From contig JAFQCK010000073.1 in NCBI GenBank assembly GCA_017416465.1, forward strand, positions 102,398 to 150,055: a stretch of 47,658 bases of DNA, written 5' to 3'. Numbering within the stretch: the stretch's first letter is position 1; every line of letters starts with the position of its first letter. Position numbers and translations under genes: made by a program. This stretch comes from Lachnospiraceae bacterium (GTDB taxonomy: Bacteria > Bacillota > Clostridia > Lachnospirales > Lachnospiraceae). Shown in pieces: positions 34,456 to 43,946 of this stretch. Below the pieces are notes generated by a model. It did no database searches and was not told where the DNA came from. It was given only the letters and a program-made list of their open reading frames with translations.

Positions 34456-34495
34456 CTCAATTTATCATACTAATTGAGTAGGCTGACTCCTACTC
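34456..34495. promoter_or_regulatory. two overlapping, mutually exclusive hairpins upstream of the HipA-like gene
   Basis: CTCAATT (34456-34462) pairs with AATTGAG (34472-34478), and GAGTAGG (34476-34482) pairs with CCTACTC (34489-34495). They share GAG at 34476-34478, so only one can form. A weaker stem lies at about 34551-34588. They sit in the leader of the HipA-like gene. Confidence 0.4.
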
Positions 34496-34601
34496 GATTT
34501 TGCACACAAACATCTCAAAGCAAAGCTTTTCGATGTTCTTACACCCGGCAAATGAAGTCAAATGCACGCATTACTTCGCTTGTCGGGGTTTTGCTACAAA
34601 A

Positions 34602-34629
34602 AAAGAGGAAAAATTTCTTTTTCCTCTTT
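34602..34629 (-). terminator. terminator of the ribosomal superoperon after rplQ
   Basis: AAAGAGGAAAAA (34602-34613), loop TTTC, TTTTTCCTCTTT (34618-34629): a perfect 12-bp stem followed on the minus strand by TTTTTTTGTAG. Confidence 0.92.
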
Positions 34630-34642
34630 AAAATCATCGTGA

Positions 34643-35179
34643 TTATACTAATTCGAGTACAACCTGCATTGCTGCATCACCTTTACGCTGACCGATTTTG
34701 ATGATTCTTGTGTATCCACCTTTTCTATCAGCATATTTTGGAGCAACTTCATCGAATAATTTCTGTGTTAAATCTACTTTCTTAGTAGCTTTCTTCTTAC
34801 CAGCTGCTTCTGTTGGTACTTCAGTAACTGTATAAAGAACCTTATTCATTTTTCTTCTAGCATGGAGTCTTGAAGGTGTATCTTTCTTAATCACCTTATC
34901 TACCATTTCGAATTTGTCAACTTTCTTTCCGTCAACTTCTTCTTTTACTCTCTTGCCATCTTTATCTTTAATATAAACTTTTGACTGAACTGTAACTTCT
35001 TCGAAGTTATCTTTCTCTTTAACTGCCATAGCTATTAAGCCTTCAGCTATCTTACGAACTTCTTTAGCTCTTGCTTCTGTTGTTTCAATCTTACCATTCT
35101 GGATTAAAGCAGTAACAAGGCTTCTAAGCATAGCTTTTCTCTGTGAAGAAGTTCTTCCAAGTTTTCTATATCCTGCCAT
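34643..35179 (-). CDS. rplQ: 50S ribosomal protein L17, long form
   Basis: L17 normally has about 115-130 residues; this one has 178. The N-terminal half is standard ([36 protein letters not shown]) and so is the C-terminal [17 protein letters not shown]. Between them lies an insertion of about 55 residues rich in Lys, Asp and Val (about 68-135). The frame is uninterrupted. It is the last gene of the alpha operon, 36 bp after rpoA and just before the terminator. Confidence 0.95.
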   Translation of the reverse strand: MAGYRKLGRTSSQRKAMLRSLVTALIQNGKIETTEARAKEVRKIAEGLIAMAVKEKDNFEEVTVQSKVYIKDKDGKRVKEEVDGKKVDKFEMVDKVIKKDTPSRLHARRKMNKVLYTVTEVPTEAAGKKKATKKVDLTQKLFDEVAPKYADRKGGYTRIIKIGQRKGDAAMQVVLELV

Positions 35180-35215
35180 TTTCTAATCTTACCTCCTTTA
35201 CTTAAGAAACCAAGC

Positions 35216-36172
35216 TTATTCAGCATCTTTAAGCTTTAAGCCCAATTCCTTGAGTTTAGCGTATACCTCTTCGAGCGACTTACGCCCAAGATTTCTAACT
35301 TTCATCATATCATCTGCTGTCTTATTTGTTAATTCCTGAACTGTATTAATTCCAGCTCTCTTTAAACAGTTATAAGAACGTACAGATAATTCTAATTCAT
35401 CTATATTCATTTCTAACACTTTTACCTGGTCATTAGCCACTGGTTCAGCCATAACATCAATGTTCATAGCTTTCTCAGAAAGGTTAATGAAGTAATTTAA
35501 ATGCTCACTTAAAACTTTAGCGGCTAAGCTTACTGCTTCATCAGGAGCAAGTGTTCCATTTGTGAATACATCCAATGTAAGTTTATCAAAGTCTGTAATC
35601 TGACCAACACGAGTGTTCTGAATCTGCATATTAACTCTTTCAACAGGTGTGAAGATAGAATCAATAGCGATAACACCAATTGGTAAATCTTCATTTTTAT
35701 TCTTGTCAGCACTTACATATCCTCTACCTTTTGTGATAGTTAATTCAGCATAAAATCTGCTATCTTTTCCACCACTTAATGTAGCGATTACTAAATCTTT
35801 GTTAATAATCTCAACTTCAGAGCTAACCTGAATATCAGCAGCTGTTACAACACCTTCACCAACTTTGTCAATGTATCCTATTACAGGAGCATCTGACTCA
35901 CTATCATTCTTGATTGCAAGACTTTTGATATTCATGATGATTTCTGTAACATCTTCTTTTACACCAGGAATTGAACTGAATTCATGTAAAACTCCGTCAA
36001 ATTTAACCTGGCTTACAGCAGCTCCAGGTAATGAAGAAAGCATAATTCTTCTTAATGAATTACCAAGAGTTGTGCCATATCCTCTTTCAAGAGGTTCAAC
36101 GACAAATCTGCCGTATTTTTTATCTTCTGAGATTTCTGCAATCTCAATATTTGGTACTTGAAAATCGAACAT
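35216..36172 (-). CDS. rpoA: DNA-directed RNA polymerase subunit alpha
   Basis: A 318-residue alpha subunit. The N-terminal assembly domain begins [20 protein letters not shown], which contains the conserved residues for dimerisation and beta contact. The C-terminal domain (about 245-310) holds the helix-hairpin-helix [18 protein letters not shown] and [10 protein letters not shown], which bind UP elements and activators. It sits in the common alpha operon order rpsM-rpsK-rpsD-rpoA-rplQ. Confidence 0.98.
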   Translation of the reverse strand: MFDFQVPNIEIAEISEDKKYGRFVVEPLERGYGTTLGNSLRRIMLSSLPGAAVSQVKFDGVLHEFSSIPGVKEDVTEIIMNIKSLAIKNDSESDAPVIGYIDKVGEGVVTAADIQVSSEVEIINKDLVIATLSGGKDSRFYAELTITKGRGYVSADKNKNEDLPIGVIAIDSIFTPVERVNMQIQNTRVGQITDFDKLTLDVFTNGTLAPDEAVSLAAKVLSEHLNYFINLSEKAMNIDVMAEPVANDQVKVLEMNIDELELSVRSYNCLKRAGINTVQELTNKTADDMMKVRNLGRKSLEEVYAKLKELGLKLKDAE

Positions 36173-36214
36173 AAAAAAGCCCCTCCTTTTCCTATTTTTA
36201 GGAATTGCCTAAGC

Positions 36215-36808
36215 TTATTTCGAATATAATTCGACGATAAGCATCTCGTCTACTGGTACATCAATGATTTCTCTAGTTGGAACTTCTTTTACTGTTCCGC
36301 TAAGGTTTTCATGGTTAGCTTCTAACCACTCTGGAACTAATCTTCCATCTGTAACTTCAAGAATATCTTTGTATCTCTGAGAATCTTTGTGCTTTTCTTT
36401 AATTTCGATTACATCTCCTGCTTTAACTAAGTATGAAGGGATGTTTACCTGTTTACCATTTACTAAAACATGCTTGTGATCAACAATCTGTCTTGCTTCT
36501 CTTCTTGTTCTAGCATATCCCATACGGAAAATAACGTTGTCAAGTCTAAGCTCAAGTAAAATCATGAGGTTATCACCTGTCATACCGTTCATTTTCTGTG
36601 CTTTTGCAAAATAATTTCTAAATGGTTTCTCTAATACACCATAAATGAATTTTGCCTTCTGTTTTTCTCTTAACTGAAGACCGTACTCACTCATCTTCTT
36701 GTTTGCTCTATTTAACTGTCTTGTTGATTTTTTATCTATTCCTAAATAAATTGGATCCAATCCAAGTGATCTACATCTTTTAAGAACAGGAACTCTATTA
36801 ACTGCCAT
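36215..36808 (-). CDS. rpsD: 30S ribosomal protein S4
   Basis: A 197-residue S4, primary 16S rRNA binder. The S4 RNA-binding domain is seen in LELRLDNVIFRMGYARTRRE and ARQIVDHKHVLVNGKQV (about 87-120). The N-terminal part lacks a CxxC zinc knuckle, so it is the zinc-free form. S4 is an autogenous repressor in other bacteria, relevant to the leader before rpsM. It lies 16 bp after rpsK. Confidence 0.98.
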   Translation of the reverse strand: MAVNRVPVLKRCRSLGLDPIYLGIDKKSTRQLNRANKKMSEYGLQLREKQKAKFIYGVLEKPFRNYFAKAQKMNGMTGDNLMILLELRLDNVIFRMGYARTRREARQIVDHKHVLVNGKQVNIPSYLVKAGDVIEIKEKHKDSQRYKDILEVTDGRLVPEWLEANHENLSGTVKEVPTREIIDVPVDEMLIVELYSK

Positions 36809-36824
36809 CTAATTGCACCTCCTA

Positions 36825-37217
36825 TCAGACTCTTCTACGTTTTGGTGGGCGACATCCATTGTGTGGAACTGGAGTAACGTCCTTGATACTTGTTACTTCA
36901 AGACCACATGCCTGAAGTGCACGAATTGCTGCTTCACGACCTGAACCTGGTCCCTTAACCATAACATCTACTGATTTTAAACCGTGTACCAAAGCTGCCT
37001 TAGTAGCAGTTTCCGCTGCCATCTGAGCTGCATAAGGAGTAGATTTCCTTGAACCTTTAAATCCAAGACCGCCTGCACTTGCCCAAGAAAGAGCATTTCC
37101 TTCAGTATCTGTTAATGTTACGATTGTATTATTAAAAGATGATTGAATGTGAGCCTGTCCGCGTTCAACGTTTTTCTTTACACGCTTTTTTGTCACTTTT
37201 TTTGTAACTTTAGCCAT
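36825..37217 (-). CDS. rpsK: 30S ribosomal protein S11
   Basis: A 130-residue S11, part of the platform near the mRNA exit. Typical segments are [32 protein letters not shown] and the ending [17 protein letters not shown]. It follows rpsM after 118 bp, a longer gap than usual for this pair, which holds only a weak hairpin (GGAAT...ATTCC at 37261-37278). Confidence 0.98.
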   Translation of the reverse strand: MAKVTKKVTKKRVKKNVERGQAHIQSSFNNTIVTLTDTEGNALSWASAGGLGFKGSRKSTPYAAQMAAETATKAALVHGLKSVDVMVKGPGSGREAAIRALQACGLEVTSIKDVTPVPHNGCRPPKRRRV

Positions 37218-37335
37218 TTTAAACTAACCTCCCTTATGGGTTCTTTCTATAAATTTTGTCGGAATAAAATATCATTCCTAGTTTCTAATAATCAAACTAC
37301 TGTCCTTAAAACATGTCTGCTATATATAATAAGAA

Positions 37336-37704
37336 TTATTTCTTCTTGTTAGCAACAGTACGTTTTGGACCCTTACGAGTTCTTGCATTTGTCTTTGTCT
37401 TCTGACCACGTACAGGAAGTCCTTTTCTATGACGGATACCTCTGTAGCATCCAATTTCCTGTAATCTCTTTATGTTCATAGCGATTTCTCTTCTTAAATC
37501 ACCTTCAACAAGCTGAGTTGCGTCAATAACTTCGCTAATTCTCTTAACCTCTTCATCTGTTAAATCTCTAACACGAGTATTAGGGTCAACCTTAGCCTCT
37601 GCAAGAATACGATTTGAGCTTACTCTACCGATACCATAGATATAAGTTAAACCGATTTCTACACGTTTTTCTCTTGGTAAATCAACACCTGAAATACGAG
37701 CCAT
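37336..37704 (-). CDS. rpsM: 30S ribosomal protein S13
   Basis: A 122-residue S13, which contacts the 50S head bridge and the P-site tRNA. Segments [33 protein letters not shown] and the basic tail [15 protein letters not shown] are typical. GGAGG lies about 10 nt before the start. A non-coding gap of 263 bp separates it from rpmJ upstream. Confidence 0.98.
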   Translation of the reverse strand: MARISGVDLPREKRVEIGLTYIYGIGRVSSNRILAEAKVDPNTRVRDLTDEEVKRISEVIDATQLVEGDLRREIAMNIKRLQEIGCYRGIRHRKGLPVRGQKTKTNARTRKGPKRTVANKKK

Positions 37705-37967
37705 GTGTGTATTACACCTCCATCATTAAATTCTTTTTTAATAAGTAGCCCATACGTAGCCCGTTATAAATAACGTCTGAAATGTTGTACGCTGGAACAT
37801 TCCTTATTTTGTAATATTATTTTTATAATTAAGCAATGAACAACTAATCCTAGTGTTTCCTATCTTAGTTTCTACTATCTTAGTGTTTCATTACTGCAGC
37901 CGCATAACAAAAACTACATATCTTCTGATATGCACTCTCACAAACTATTATTCAACAAAACTAGTAA
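37705..37967 (-). promoter_or_regulatory. long non-coding gap between rpmJ and rpsM, possible leader
   Basis: 263 bp without a gene in an otherwise tight operon. It contains a direct repeat, TAGTGTTTC at 37851-37859 and 37881-37889 within CTATCTTAGT-type repeats, and a region of pairing near rpsM (CGTTATAAATAACG at about 37761-37774). The position before the operon that encodes S4 suits an autogenous control leader. No defined RNA family was recognised. Confidence 0.4.
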
Positions 37968-38081
37968 TTAGCCCTGTCTCTGTTTGTGCTTAGGATTCTC
38001 ACAGATTACTCTGATGCTTCCTTTTCTCTTGATGATTTTGCATTTTTCGCAAATTGGCTTAACTGATGATCTTACTTTCAC
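37968..38081 (-). CDS. rpmJ: 50S ribosomal protein L36
   Basis: A 37-residue L36 with a GTG start at 38081, set by AGGAGG 7 nt upstream. It reads [15 protein letters not shown], then [15 protein letters not shown]: the C-x2-C...C-x4-H zinc site is complete, so it is the zinc-binding (C+) form. It lies 92 bp after infA, as in most Firmicutes. Confidence 0.97.
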   Translation of the reverse strand: MKVRSSVKPICEKCKIIKRKGSIRVICENPKHKQRQG

Positions 38082-38173
38082 AGTAAATCCTCCTTTCAAA
38101 AAAAGTCCGACTATTAATATAACATAACTTTTTTTATTAATCAAGCAAAAATTAACATATTTTTAATTTCTAC

Positions 38174-38392
38174 TTATTTATCTCTCCATACGATTCTTCC
38201 TTTAGATAAATCATATGGTGAAAGTTCTATTGTTACTTTATCTCCCGGAAGTATTCGAATGAAGTTCATTCTTAACTTTCCGCTAATATGTGCTAATACC
38301 TTATGACCATTTTCCAGTTCTACCTGAAACATTGCATTTGGTAATTTTTCTAACACTGTTCCTTCGATTTCAATAACATCAGTTTTAGACAT
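38174..38392 (-). CDS. infA: translation initiation factor IF-1
   Basis: A 72-residue S1/OB-fold protein that binds the A site of the 30S subunit during initiation. The sequence [20 protein letters not shown], then [20 protein letters not shown] and [18 protein letters not shown] is typical. It starts 12 bp after the KOW protein stop and has AGGAGG upstream. Confidence 0.98.
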   Translation of the reverse strand: MSKTDVIEIEGTVLEKLPNAMFQVELENGHKVLAHISGKLRMNFIRILPGDKVTIELSPYDLSKGRIVWRDK

Positions 38393-38404
38393 TCTAACAA
38401 CCTC

Positions 38405-38680
38405 CTAATTTTCAATGCTATTTTTATAGATTTTTATTGCTCTTTTAATATCTTCATTTCGTGGGATTATATTTGATTCAAATTTATTAAGCAGTTCACT
38501 GTCAACTTTATTAATTACTTGAATATGCTTCATTTTCTTCTTCTTTGGTTTCTCAATCATTCTTGACTTTCCATCAACAAGATATACATATTCATCTTCT
38601 ATATTAATTATGACAAAAATCTCATCTTTATCGTGACCTGCTTTTGATTTTGCAAATTCTCCTACTTTACATGCCGCCAT
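38405..38680 (-). CDS. KOW-domain RNA-binding protein (L14e/L27e-like)
   Basis: A 91-residue basic protein. The N-terminal KOW-type fold is seen in VGEFAKSKAGHDKDEIFVII, followed by EDEYVYLVDGKSRMIEKPKKKKMKHIQVI, as in eukaryotic L14e/L6e. Clostridia commonly carry this gene between map and infA. The function in bacteria is not settled; the location suggests a ribosome-related role. Confidence 0.85.
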   Translation of the reverse strand: MAACKVGEFAKSKAGHDKDEIFVIINIEDEYVYLVDGKSRMIEKPKKKKMKHIQVINKVDSELLNKFESNIIPRNEDIKRAIKIYKNSIEN

Positions 38681-38714
38681 ATCATAACCATGCCTTTCTT
38701 TTAATCAGTATTAA

Positions 38715-39473
38715 TTAAATATTTCCCAGAGTTAATATCTCCGGTTCGCCATCAGTTATTAATATAGTGTTCTCATAATGAGCTGATAATGAACCATCTT
38801 TTGATACAACAGTCCAATCATCATCTAAAATCCTAACCTCATATGTGCCTGCATTTATCATAGGTTCAATTGCGAGTGTCATACCGGCCTGTAATCTTAA
38901 GCCTCTTCTCTTTTGTCTGAAGTTAGGAACTTGTGGGTCTTCGTGAAGATTAGTTCCAATCCCGTGTCCTACTAAGTCTCTTACAACTCCAAATCCAAAA
39001 CTCTCAGCATAATCTCCAATGGCCGCTGATATCTCATGTAAATGGCATCCTACCTTTGCAAATTTAATTCCTTCAAAGAAAGACTGTTTTGTTACTTCGA
39101 TTAATTTCTTAGCTTCATTACTAATTTCGCCAACTGCATGAGTTCTTGCAGCATCTGAATGATAACCTTTATAAATCAATCCTGCATCAAGACTTACTAT
39201 ATCGCCTTCTCTTAAGATTTTCTTTTTGCTCGGAATACCATGAACCACTTCTTCATTTACCGATACGCATACAGCCGCAGGAAAGCCATTATAATTTTTA
39301 AAGTTTGGTATGCAACCAAAACTTCTTATTATATCTTCACCTATTTTATCAATTTGAAAAGTTGACATTCCAGGCTTTACGGCTTTTCCCATCTCATCAT
39401 GAACTATCGATAACAATCTGCATGATTCTCTCATTAATTCAATTTCTCTTTGAGATTTGATTGTAACTGCCAT
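38715..39473 (-). CDS. map: methionine aminopeptidase, type I
   Basis: A 252-residue enzyme that removes the initiator Met from new proteins. The five metal ligands are visible: two Asp in SLDAGLIYKGYHSDAARTHAV, His in VGHGIGTNLHE, Glu in LAIEPMI and Glu in SAHYENTILIT. It lacks the N-terminal zinc-finger extension. It starts 2 bp after adk, which suggests coupling. Confidence 0.97.
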   Translation of the reverse strand: MAVTIKSQREIELMRESCRLLSIVHDEMGKAVKPGMSTFQIDKIGEDIIRSFGCIPNFKNYNGFPAAVCVSVNEEVVHGIPSKKKILREGDIVSLDAGLIYKGYHSDAARTHAVGEISNEAKKLIEVTKQSFFEGIKFAKVGCHLHEISAAIGDYAESFGFGVVRDLVGHGIGTNLHEDPQVPNFRQKRRGLRLQAGMTLAIEPMINAGTYEVRILDDDWTVVSKDGSLSAHYENTILITDGEPEILTLGNI

Positions 39474-39475
39474 TT

Positions 39476-40120
39476 TTAAGCTCCTAAAATCTTAACTATA
39501 TCAGCAAATACATCTTTCATATCCTGTGTTCCATCAACTTCAACCATAACACCTTTTCCTGAATAGTAATCAATTAAAGGCTGTGTCTGCTCATGATAAA
39601 CATCAAGACGTTTCTTAACTGTTTCAGGCTTATCGTCATCTCTAAGAACAAGCTCAGCATTACATCTGTCACAGATTCCTTCCACTTTTGTAGGAATGTG
39701 TACAATATGATATGTTGCTCCACATGAAAGACATGCTCTTCTACCTGACATTCTGTTAATAATATTTTCATCAGGAACTTCTACATTTACAGCAAAATCA
39801 ATCTTTTCGCCTAATTTTGTTAATGCAGCGTCAAGGCTTTCTGCCTGTGGAATTGTTCTTGGGAATCCGTCAAGAACATATCCGTTCTTACAATCATCCT
39901 GACTTACCCTGTCGATTACCAAATCAACTGTAAGTTCATCCGGAACTAATAATCCCTGATCCATATATGTCTTAGCTTTCTTTCCTAACTCTGTTCCATT
40001 TTTAATGTTTGCTCTAAAAATGTCACCTGTAGAGATATGAGGGATAGAATATTTATCAGCTATCATTTTTGCCTGAGTACCTTTTCCGGCACCAGGAGCA
40101 CCTAACATAATAATCTTCAT
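39476..40120 (-). CDS. adk: adenylate kinase
   Basis: A 214-residue long-form adenylate kinase (ATP + AMP to 2 ADP). Walker A is [11 protein letters not shown] (7-17), the AMP site is ISTGDIFR and [11 protein letters not shown]. The lid (about 126-160) has CLSCGATYH and CDRC, four cysteines for a structural zinc, as in Gram-positive enzymes. AGGAGG precedes the start. It follows secY after a 177-bp gap that includes a hairpin. Confidence 0.98.
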   Translation of the reverse strand: MKIIMLGAPGAGKGTQAKMIADKYSIPHISTGDIFRANIKNGTELGKKAKTYMDQGLLVPDELTVDLVIDRVSQDDCKNGYVLDGFPRTIPQAESLDAALTKLGEKIDFAVNVEVPDENIINRMSGRRACLSCGATYHIVHIPTKVEGICDRCNAELVLRDDDKPETVKKRLDVYHEQTQPLIDYYSGKGVMVEVDGTQDMKDVFADIVKILGA

Positions 40121-40259
40121 ATTGGAAATCCTCCTGTTTTTATTAATTTTATATTAGTATAATTGTTCATAACCCAACTCCAAAACACTATGTGCTTCTT
40201 CGCTGTGGCGTAACCGCCAAATAGATTTGAATAATTACATAATTCCTTTAAAAGTTTGA

Positions 40260-40289
40260 CAATGGAACGCAATAAATTGCGTCCCATTG
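40260..40289 (-). terminator. hairpin between secY and adk, possible attenuator
   Basis: CAATGGAACGCAA (40260-40272), loop TAAA, TTGCGTCCCATTG (40277-40289), with one mismatch. On the minus strand it is followed by TCAAACTTTT, a weak T tract, so it may only partly stop transcription between the ribosomal part and adk-map-infA. Confidence 0.55.
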
Positions 40290-40297
40290 TATATAAA

Positions 40298-41629
40298 TTA
40301 ATCTAATAAAAATCCTTTGTAGTTACGAACCACCATCTTAGATTCAATGCTCTTAAGTGTTTCAAGAACAACACCTACGATAATGATAAGTGATGTACCA
40401 CCAAATGATACCGAAGCATTTGCAAGACCTGCAAAAGCAATTGGTATTGTTGCAACAATAATAAGTCCGATAACACCGATAAATACAACATAATTTAATA
40501 TGTTATTTAAGTATTCCTGTGTTGGTTTACCTGGTCTGATTCCAGGGATGAAACCACCCTGTTTCTTAATATTATCAGCAACTTCAATAGGATTAAATGT
40601 TATTGATGTATAGAAATATGCAAATGCTATAACAAGTACAATATATACTAAAAATCCAATAGAATATTTTGCATTTGCCAATGTACTAAACTTCCACCAC
40701 ATTCCCTGATTAAGATACTTTAACCATTCAGGAGTTTTTCCGATGAATGAACAAATAACTGTTGGGAACATAAATAATGACTGTGCAAAAATAATTGGAA
40801 TAACACCTGCAGTATTAACTTTAAGTGGAATATGTGTTGAACCTCCACCTACCATATTTCTTCCCTGTAATTTCTTAGAATACTGAACAGGTACTCTACG
40901 CTGTCCATCCTGAAGAATTACTACAAATACAACAATTGCAACTATTATAGCAATTATAATTACGGCAGCTAAGATTGAACCACCGATTGAGCTTGCACCC
41001 TTTACAAACTGATTGAATAAGTTTGCAATATCAGTTGGTATTCTTGAAACAATGTTAATTAAGAGAATTATTGAAATACCATTTCCAACTCCCTTTTCAG
41101 TAATATTTTCACCCATCCACATAAGGAAAGCTGAACCTGCTGTTAAAGCTGCAACAGAAATAATAATTGTTGTTGCATGCTCTGTCTTTGACATAGCATT
41201 AATATCACCGAATATTCCCTGATTACCTAAGCTGATAGATGTTGCTGTTGCTTGTATTAAAGCAAGAACTACAGTAACATATCTTGTAATGCTTTGAATC
41301 TTTTTACGTCCATCTTCACCATCTTTTTGCATTTCTTCAAGCTTTGGAATTGCAATTGTTAACAACTGCATAATAATTGATGAAGTAATGTATGGAGAAA
41401 TGTTTAACGCAAAAATTGAGAATGATTCAAAAGAACCACCTGTCATAGCATCAAAGAAACCAAATGCTCCATTTTTAAAATCACCCATTATACTTTTAAT
41501 GGCTTCCTGTGAAGCGCCAGGAACCGGCAACTGACAACCGATTCTGACAACTATCAACATTAAAAATGTATAGAACACTCTGCTTCTAATCTCTTTGATT
41601 TTAAATGCGTCTCTAACTGTTTTAAACAT
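40298..41629 (-). CDS. secY: protein translocase subunit SecY
   Basis: A 443-residue, ten-helix membrane channel of the Sec pathway. The start [17 protein letters not shown], the plug region GSFESFSIFALNISPYITSS and the cytoplasmic loop KLQGRNMVGGGSTHIPLKVN are typical. The start codon overlaps the rplO stop (TAATG), with AGGTGA upstream; a frame extension to 41644 covers the rplO end and is not used. Confidence 0.98.
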   Translation of the reverse strand: MFKTVRDAFKIKEIRSRVFYTFLMLIVVRIGCQLPVPGASQEAIKSIMGDFKNGAFGFFDAMTGGSFESFSIFALNISPYITSSIIMQLLTIAIPKLEEMQKDGEDGRKKIQSITRYVTVVLALIQATATSISLGNQGIFGDINAMSKTEHATTIIISVAALTAGSAFLMWMGENITEKGVGNGISIILLINIVSRIPTDIANLFNQFVKGASSIGGSILAAVIIIAIIVAIVVFVVILQDGQRRVPVQYSKKLQGRNMVGGGSTHIPLKVNTAGVIPIIFAQSLFMFPTVICSFIGKTPEWLKYLNQGMWWKFSTLANAKYSIGFLVYIVLVIAFAYFYTSITFNPIEVADNIKKQGGFIPGIRPGKPTQEYLNNILNYVVFIGVIGLIIVATIPIAFAGLANASVSFGGTSLIIIVGVVLETLKSIESKMVVRNYKGFLLD

Positions 41630-42069
41630 TAGATCACCTCGCATGTTCCACCAAGAGCCTCAATTTTCTGCTTAGCACCTTCACTGAAAGCATTAGCTTT
41701 TACATTGAGTTTCTTAGTAATCTCTCCATATCCAAGAATTTTAACACCATCTCTCGGATTCTTAACGATTCCACTTTCGATCAATGTTTCTACAGTAACT
41801 TCTGCACCATCATTGAATCTGTCAAGAGCACTTACGTTAATACCAACGATTTCTTTAGTATTTCTATTTGTAAATCCTCTCTTAGGAATTCTTCTGTATA
41901 AAGGCATCTGACCACCTTCGAATCCAGGTCTAGGGCTTCCTGAACGAGCTTTCTGTCCTTTATGACCCTTACCGGCTGTTTTGCCGTTTCCTGAACCGTG
42001 ACCACGACCTCTTCTAAAATTATCACTGTGCTTTGAGCCTTCTGCTGGACTTAAGTTAGATAATTCCAT
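41629..42069 (-). CDS. rplO: 50S ribosomal protein L15
   Basis: A 146-residue L15. The Gly/Lys/Arg-rich N-terminal extension ([20 protein letters not shown], about 19-38) threads into 23S rRNA; the C-terminal fold ends [19 protein letters not shown]. It follows rpmD after 22 bp and overlaps secY by one base. Confidence 0.98.
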   Translation of the reverse strand: MELSNLSPAEGSKHSDNFRRGRGHGSGNGKTAGKGHKGQKARSGSPRPGFEGGQMPLYRRIPKRGFTNRNTKEIVGINVSALDRFNDGAEVTVETLIESGIVKNPRDGVKILGYGEITKKLNVKANAFSEGAKQKIEALGGTCEVI

Positions 42070-42091
42070 TGTCGCACCTCCTTATCTGTGA

Positions 42092-42274
42092 TTAAATTTC
42101 TTCAACTTTTACTAAATGTCTTACCTGTTCTATCATACCTCTTACAGCTGCATTATCAGGCATTTCAACTGTTTTGTTAAGTTTTCTTAAACCTAAAGCT
42201 TCAACAGTTTTCTTATGCTTTGGAACTGCACCGATTGTTGATTTAACAAGTGTAATTTTTAATTTATCTGCCAT
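42092..42274 (-). CDS. rpmD: 50S ribosomal protein L30
   Basis: A 60-residue L30 of the bacterial short type: [30 protein letters not shown], ending [20 protein letters not shown] precedes the start, 16 bp after rpsE. Confidence 0.97.
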   Translation of the reverse strand: MADKLKITLVKSTIGAVPKHKKTVEALGLRKLNKTVEMPDNAAVRGMIEQVRHLVKVEEI

Positions 42275-42290
42275 TTCGATTTCCTCCTTA

Positions 42291-42800
42291 TTAGCCTAAG
42301 ATTTCTTCTACAGATTTACCACGAAGTCTGGCTACCTCTTCTGGAGTCTTTAATCCGGCCAAACCTTCGATTGTTGCAAGAACAACGTTCTGTTTGTTGT
42401 TTGAGCCTAATGACTTTGTACGGATATTCTTAATACCTGCAAGCTCTAATACGTTACGAGCAGGACCACCGGCGATAACACCAGTACCGTCTGGAGCCTT
42501 CTTTAATAATACAGAAGCACTTCCAAATTTTCCGATTGTATCATGAGGAATACTTAAGTTTTCATCAATTGCTACTTTTACAAGATTCTTAATTGCATCT
42601 TCTTTTCCTTTACGGATTGCTTCAGGAATTTCAGTTGCCTTACCAAGACCAGCACCAACGTGTCCATGACCATCGCCAACTACAACTAAAGCTGCAAATC
42701 TCATGTTACGTCCACCTTTAACAACCTTAGTAACACGCTTAATTGATACTACTTTTTCTTCCAATTCTAATTGACTAGCATCAACGATTGTACGTTTCAT
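42291..42800 (-). CDS. rpsE: 30S ribosomal protein S5
   Basis: A 169-residue S5, involved in decoding accuracy. The dsRNA-binding N-terminal part ([20 protein letters not shown]) and the [19 protein letters not shown] and [19 protein letters not shown] segments are clear. AGGAGG lies upstream. Confidence 0.98.
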   Translation of the reverse strand: MKRTIVDASQLELEEKVVSIKRVTKVVKGGRNMRFAALVVVGDGHGHVGAGLGKATEIPEAIRKGKEDAIKNLVKVAIDENLSIPHDTIGKFGSASVLLKKAPDGTGVIAGGPARNVLELAGIKNIRTKSLGSNNKQNVVLATIEGLAGLKTPEEVARLRGKSVEEILG

Positions 42801-42847
42801 GTGTTTTCCTCCTTATATGGAATCCTTATAAATATTTTAATTTCGAA

Positions 42848-43216
42848 TTAGAATTCTAATCCAGCTTCTCTAGCAGCGTCAGCTAATGCTGCGATTTTAC
42901 CTTGATATATAAAGCCGCCTCTATCAAAGACAACTGTTGTAATACCTTTTTCTAATGCTCTTTTAGCGATTACTGTTCCTAAGTATGCTGCAGCATCAAC
43001 GTTATTAGTTTTCTCAAGCTCAGCCTTTACTTCTTTCTGAAGTGTTGAAGCTGATACTAAAGTGTTTCCAACTGTATCGTCAATAATTTGAGCATACATA
43101 TGATTATTACTTCTAAAAACAGCTAAACGTGGTGTTTCAGAAGTTCCAACTAAACGATTACGTAATCTTCTATGCTTTTTAACACGAATTTCACTTCTTG
43201 ATTTTTTACTAACCAT
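42848..43216 (-). CDS. rplR: 50S ribosomal protein L18
   Basis: A 122-residue L18, a 5S rRNA binder. The basic N-terminus with [32 protein letters not shown] and the ending [20 protein letters not shown] identify it. It follows rplF by 18 bp. Confidence 0.98.
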   Translation of the reverse strand: MVSKKSRSEIRVKKHRRLRNRLVGTSETPRLAVFRSNNHMYAQIIDDTVGNTLVSASTLQKEVKAELEKTNNVDAAAYLGTVIAKRALEKGITTVVFDRGGFIYQGKIAALADAAREAGLEF

Positions 43217-43234
43217 ATCTGTTCACTCCTTCAA

Positions 43235-43777
43235 TTATTTCTTACCAGTCTTACCAACTTTACGTCTAATAACTTCATCAGAATACTTAATACCTTTTCC
43301 TTTGTATGGTTCAGGTCTTCTCTTATCTCTGATTTCAGCAGCGAACTGGCCAACTTTTTCTTTATCAATACCTTTAATAGTAATCTTGTTAGTTCCTTCT
43401 ACGATAGATTCAATTCCATCAGGATCTTCCATTTCAACAGGATGTGAGTATCCAAGTGATAATACTAACTTCTTACCCTGTTTCTGAGCTCTGTAACCAA
43501 CACCGTTGATTTCAAGAACTTTTTCATAACCATCTGTAACACCTTTAACCATATTAGCTATAAGTGTTCTTGTAAGACCATGAAGTGATTTCATTTTCTT
43601 TAAGTCGTTAGGTCTTGTAACTACTACTTCTTCACCTTCAACTTTGATTTCCATCTCTTCAGGAAGAACTCTTTCAAGTGTTCCCTTAGGTCCTTTTACA
43701 GTCACTTTATTATTTTCTGCTACATCTACAGTTACACCTGCAGGAATAGCGATAGGCATTCTTCCTATACGTGACAT
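43235..43777 (-). CDS. rplF: 50S ribosomal protein L6
   Basis: A 180-residue L6, beside the sarcin-ricin loop. The start [15 protein letters not shown] at 43777 is fixed by AGGAGG 8 nt upstream; a GTG three codons earlier overlaps that site. The C-terminal [20 protein letters not shown] motif is present. A 169-bp structured gap separates it from rpsH, unusual in the spc operon. Confidence 0.98.
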   Translation of the reverse strand: MSRIGRMPIAIPAGVTVDVAENNKVTVKGPKGTLERVLPEEMEIKVEGEEVVVTRPNDLKKMKSLHGLTRTLIANMVKGVTDGYEKVLEINGVGYRAQKQGKKLVLSLGYSHPVEMEDPDGIESIVEGTNKITIKGIDKEKVGQFAAEIRDKRRPEPYKGKGIKYSDEVIRRKVGKTGKK

Positions 43778-43829
43778 GCCGTGCACCTCCTAAAATTGAG
43801 TATATTAATTTGTTATATATATTCTGATT

Positions 43830-43936
43830 GAATAACCCACAAAGGGTGTTATTCAAACGAATATTATTCATATTAAGTTTCCGAAGAAAGATGCCATAGG
43901 CTTTGCTTTCTTCTAAATACTTGCATAGCAAGTATT
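43830..43936 (-). promoter_or_regulatory. three consecutive hairpins in the rpsH-rplF gap
   Basis: Hairpin 1: GAATAACCC (43830-43838) with GGGTGTTATTC (43844-43854). Hairpin 2: GAAGAAAG (43883-43890) with CTTTCTTC (43906-43913), with an inner GCC-ATA-GGC. Hairpin 3: AATACTTGC-ATA-GCAAGTATT (43916-43936), a perfect 9-bp stem. Together they fill a 169-bp gap that holds no gene. They may be a processing or control element inside the operon; on the plus strand hairpin 3 is followed by a T-run and could stop antisense transcription. Confidence 0.55.
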
Positions 43937-43946
43937 TTGTTGTTTT

